A DNA stretch of 9,019 bases from Paracoccaceae bacterium (lineage in GTDB: Bacteria > Pseudomonadota > Alphaproteobacteria > Rhodobacterales > Rhodobacteraceae), in contig JABGTH010000055.1 of assembly GCA_018647275.1 (NCBI GenBank), forward strand, positions 1 to 9,019, written 5' to 3'. Under the pieces are notes generated by a model that was not told the DNA's origin, made no database searches, and saw only the letters and a program-made list of their open reading frames with translations. Below are positions 7,353-9,019 of the stretch, piece after piece (positions within the stretch are counted from its first letter, which is position 1; each line of letters starts with the position of its first letter). The translations under genes and the position numbers were made by a program.

Positions 7353-7368
7353 TACTATGTCGATAGTA
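7353..7368. repeat. 16-bp inverted repeat in front of the DUF4174 gene
   Basis: TACTAT (7353-7358) and ATAGTA (7363-7368) are perfect inverted arms around GTCG, two bases before the AGGAG Shine-Dalgarno of the DUF4174 gene. It lies in the 74-base gap between that gene and the divergent small ORF/scpA unit, a sensible place for an operator. A 6-bp-arm repeat of this kind is expected about twice in 9 kb by chance, so position is the main support. Confidence 0.3.
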
Positions 7369-7380
7369 ACAGGAGTGCTC

Positions 7381-7836
7381 ATGAAACACATATTACCCTT
7401 TGTTATAGCAGCTTTATTTTCCGGCCAAGCAATGGCGGAAGACGCCATCGCAGTGACCGAAAACATCGTTTTTTCGCAGACTTCAGAAACCGATTTGAAC
7501 CAATTTATATGGAAAAAGCGGCCCATTGTTGTCTTTGCCAACAGCGATGCCGACCCCCGATACACCGAGCAGATTGAATTGTTGCTGGCAAAACTGCACG
7601 ATCTAGAGGAACGCGACGTAGTTGTGTTGACAGATACAGACCCCAGCGCGAAATCCCAATTGCGGCTAAAACTACGTCCACGTGGCTTCATGTTAGCTAT
7701 AATCGGCAAAGATGGCGGTGTGAAACTACGCAAACCGTTCCCATGGGACGTTCGCGAAATCACCCGAAGCATCGACAAAATGCCTTTGCGCAAACGCGAA
7801 CTCCGCGAGAAAAAGCGTGAGGCCAGCGAAAGCTGA
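7381..7836 (+). CDS. DUF4174 domain-containing exported protein
   Basis: This is a 151-residue protein with an N-terminal signal peptide, MKHILPFVIAALFSGQAMA (residues 1-19, likely cleaved after AMA), so it is probably periplasmic. The mature part has the DUF4174 pattern: a start LNQFIWKKRPIVVFANSDAD (39-58), a central strand RDVVVLTD, then GFMLAIIGKDGGVKLR and IDKMPLRKRE near the end. The fold resembles a thioredoxin-like domain, but there is no CxxC pair. The function is unknown and I do not propose one. I prefer ATG 7381 to the in-frame ATG at 7357 because AGGAG at 7371-7375 lies five bases upstream of it and the signal peptide begins there. It runs opposite to pccA and scpA and sits between them. 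Its last codons, lysine- and arginine-rich, coincide with the pccA terminator hairpin. Confidence 0.88.
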   Translation: MKHILPFVIAALFSGQAMAEDAIAVTENIVFSQTSETDLNQFIWKKRPIVVFANSDADPRYTEQIELLLAKLHDLEERDVVVLTDTDPSAKSQLRLKLRPRGFMLAIIGKDGGVKLRKPFPWDVREITRSIDKMPLRKRELREKKREASES

Positions 7837-7844
7837 CCCCACGC
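7807..7844 (-). terminator. pccA rho-independent terminator inside the DUF4174 coding end
   Basis: GCGTGAGG (7815-7822) pairs with CCCCACGC (7837-7844) apart from one mismatch. Inside, CAGC (7824-7827) pairs with GCTG (7832-7835) around the loop at 7828-7831, GAAA on the plus strand and TTTC on the minus. Read on the minus strand, the stem is followed directly by TTTTTCTC (complement of 7807-7814), and it begins 40 bases after the pccA stop. That is the layout of an intrinsic terminator for pccA. On the plus strand the hairpin spans the DUF4174 stop codon (7834-7836) but is followed only by a mixed AT stretch, so it is a weaker terminator that way. Confidence 0.75.
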
Positions 7845-7883
7845 TATCATTTCTAGCGAAGTGGCGTAAGCACGGTCCATTGC

Positions 7884-9019
7884 TTATTCGAATTCCATAA
7901 TGATTTCGTCCACTGCAAGGCTGTCACCTGCACTGGCGTTGATCTTGGACACAGTGCCCTTTTTCTCAGCCTTTAGGATGTTTTCCATCTTCATTGCTTC
8001 GATGGTGCATAGCGCTTGGCCCTCTTCGACCACTTCGCCTTCTTCTACATTCAATTTAACAACCAGACCCGGCATCGGGCACAATAACAGTTTGGACGTA
8101 TCAGGTGCAACTTTTTCTGGCATCAAGCGCGCAAGCGCGGCTTGACGCTCTGTGCGCACGTGAACCTTCATATCCGCACCACGTGTACGAATGCGGAAGC
8201 CACCGCTGATTTTACCCACTTTGAGAATAAGTGGCGCACCATCTACCGTCATCTTGGCCAGTTGATCGCCCGGCGTCCAATCTCCAGAAACGCGCATTGT
8301 AGTGCCATCCGCGAAGATGACATTAGATCCGTCGTGATCTGCGTCGATCACCACATCCATAGATGCACCCTGCAACGCAACGTTCCAATCCGTACCCACC
8401 TTGCGTTCGTGATTATCCATACGGCCAGACACGCGCGCACGGCGAATTTCGGCGACGCGGTGCATTGCTGAACTTGCTGCAGCGATGCGGCGTAGATCTA
8501 TCTCTGGCAGTTCAACACCTTGAAAACCTTCAGGATATTGCTCTTCGATAAAGGCGGTTGTCATCTCGCCTGCCATAAAGATCGGATGATCCATCACGGC
8601 TGATAGGAACGGCAAGTTGTGGCCAATGCCCTCAACCTCAAAGCTGTCCAACGCCACGCGCATCGCCTCGACCGCCTCGTCGCGGGTTGGGGCCCATGTG
8701 CACAGCTTGGCGATCATAGGATCGTAATACATGCTGATCTCGCCACCTTCATAAACGCCGGTGTCATTGCGGATCGCGACAGGACCAGCCGCTGCATCGC
8801 CCTGCCATTTGTCGTTTTCCAGCAACGGACCAGCAGCCTGCTCAGCAGGAGGACGATAGCGGGTCAAACGACCGATTGAGGGCAGAAAACCGCGATACGG
8901 ATCTTCTGCATACAGACGGTTTTCAATCGCCCAGCCATTCAACTGTACGTCGTCTTGGGAAATGGTCAACGCCTCGCCACTGGCGATGCGGATCATCTGT
9001 TCCACCAAATCAACACCGG
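7884..9019 (-). CDS. pccA: Propionyl-CoA carboxylase alpha (biotin) subunit, 5' end outside the window
   Basis: The frame is still open at the right edge (GVDLVEQMIRI), so the gene starts beyond it. The visible 377 residues are the C-terminal half or slightly more of a protein of about 670-680. They begin with the end of the biotin carboxylase domain (GWAIENRLYAEDPYRGFLPS, then GGEISMYYDPMIAKLCTW). The less conserved BT linker domain characteristic of PccA follows. The protein ends in a biotin carboxyl carrier domain, where the EAMKMEN motif places the biotinylated lysine 35 residues from the C-terminus. The subunit carboxylates biotin with ATP and bicarbonate; PccB, not in the window, transfers the carboxyl group to propionyl-CoA, giving (S)-methylmalonyl-CoA. 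The product feeds the mutase encoded nearby by scpA after epimerisation. Related acetyl- or methylcrotonyl-CoA carboxylase subunits are less likely given the motif wording and the neighbour. A terminator follows 40 bases downstream. Confidence 0.94.
   Translation of the reverse strand, partial: GVDLVEQMIRIASGEALTISQDDVQLNGWAIENRLYAEDPYRGFLPSIGRLTRYRPPAEQAAGPLLENDKWQGDAAAGPVAIRNDTGVYEGGEISMYYDPMIAKLCTWAPTRDEAVEAMRVALDSFEVEGIGHNLPFLSAVMDHPIFMAGEMTTAFIEEQYPEGFQGVELPEIDLRRIAAASSAMHRVAEIRRARVSGRMDNHERKVGTDWNVALQGASMDVVIDADHDGSNVIFADGTTMRVSGDWTPGDQLAKMTVDGAPLILKVGKISGGFRIRTRGADMKVHVRTERQAALARLMPEKVAPDTSKLLLCPMPGLVVKLNVEEGEVVEEGQALCTIEAMKMENILKAEKKGTVSKINASAGDSLAVDEIIMEFE

Noticed and set aside
7287..7880. 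197-codon open frame antisense to the DUF4174 gene
   Set aside because: It is a shadow of a gene with a clear signal peptide, Shine-Dalgarno and family motifs; its own translation is serine-rich and patternless.
1..9019. Defence, mobile or otherwise new multi-gene system
   Set aside because: All intact genes but one small ORF belong to known families, most of them housekeeping; no integrase, transposase, repeats array or anomalous composition was seen.

Overview
The window looks like ordinary chromosomal core sequence from a marine alphaproteobacterium of the Roseobacter group (Rhodobacterales). This rests on recognising the proteins: a PccA-type carboxylase and a full-length ScpA mutase close together, a soluble TerB/J-domain protein, a DUF4174 exported protein, a Glyoxalase_3-type VOC protein and NhaA. 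GC content is moderate by eye, about half. I could not fix the genus. No tRNA, rRNA, CRISPR array, insertion sequence, phage gene or obvious foreign island is visible.

Left part (1-3631). The 3' part of an exopolyphosphatase gene (ppx/gppA family) runs rightwards from the window edge. It converges on a leftward operon read from 3631 down to 1325: a VOC/glyoxalase-like protein, a GNAT acetyltransferase, a DjlA-like TerB/J-domain co-chaperone, and a decayed endonuclease/exonuclease/phosphatase (EEP) gene. The first three genes are intact and tightly packed (an ATGA overlap, then a 9-base gap). The last joins its neighbour by a TAATG overlap but carries two in-frame stops, a large internal deletion with a frame change, and a substitution in its terminal SDH motif.

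Middle part (3632-5001). A 129-base AT-rich divergent intergenic region separates the operon from nhaA, a complete Na+/H+ antiporter with all the key charged residues in place. A strong hairpin flanked by A and T runs follows nhaA and probably terminates transcription from both sides, because scpA converges on it.

Right part (5002-9019). This is the propionyl-CoA assimilation module. pccA (partial at the right edge) encodes the biotin-bearing subunit of propionyl-CoA carboxylase, and scpA encodes the B12-dependent methylmalonyl-CoA mutase. Together, with an epimerase and PccB not seen here, they turn propionyl-CoA into succinyl-CoA. Between them sit an oppositely oriented small exported DUF4174 protein and a probable small unknown ORF just upstream of scpA. 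The pccA terminator hairpin appears to lie inside the 3' coding end of the DUF4174 gene.

I see no new multi-gene system. The items most worth checking are the EEP pseudogene, the terminator embedded in a convergent gene, and the small ORF overlapping the scpA start.
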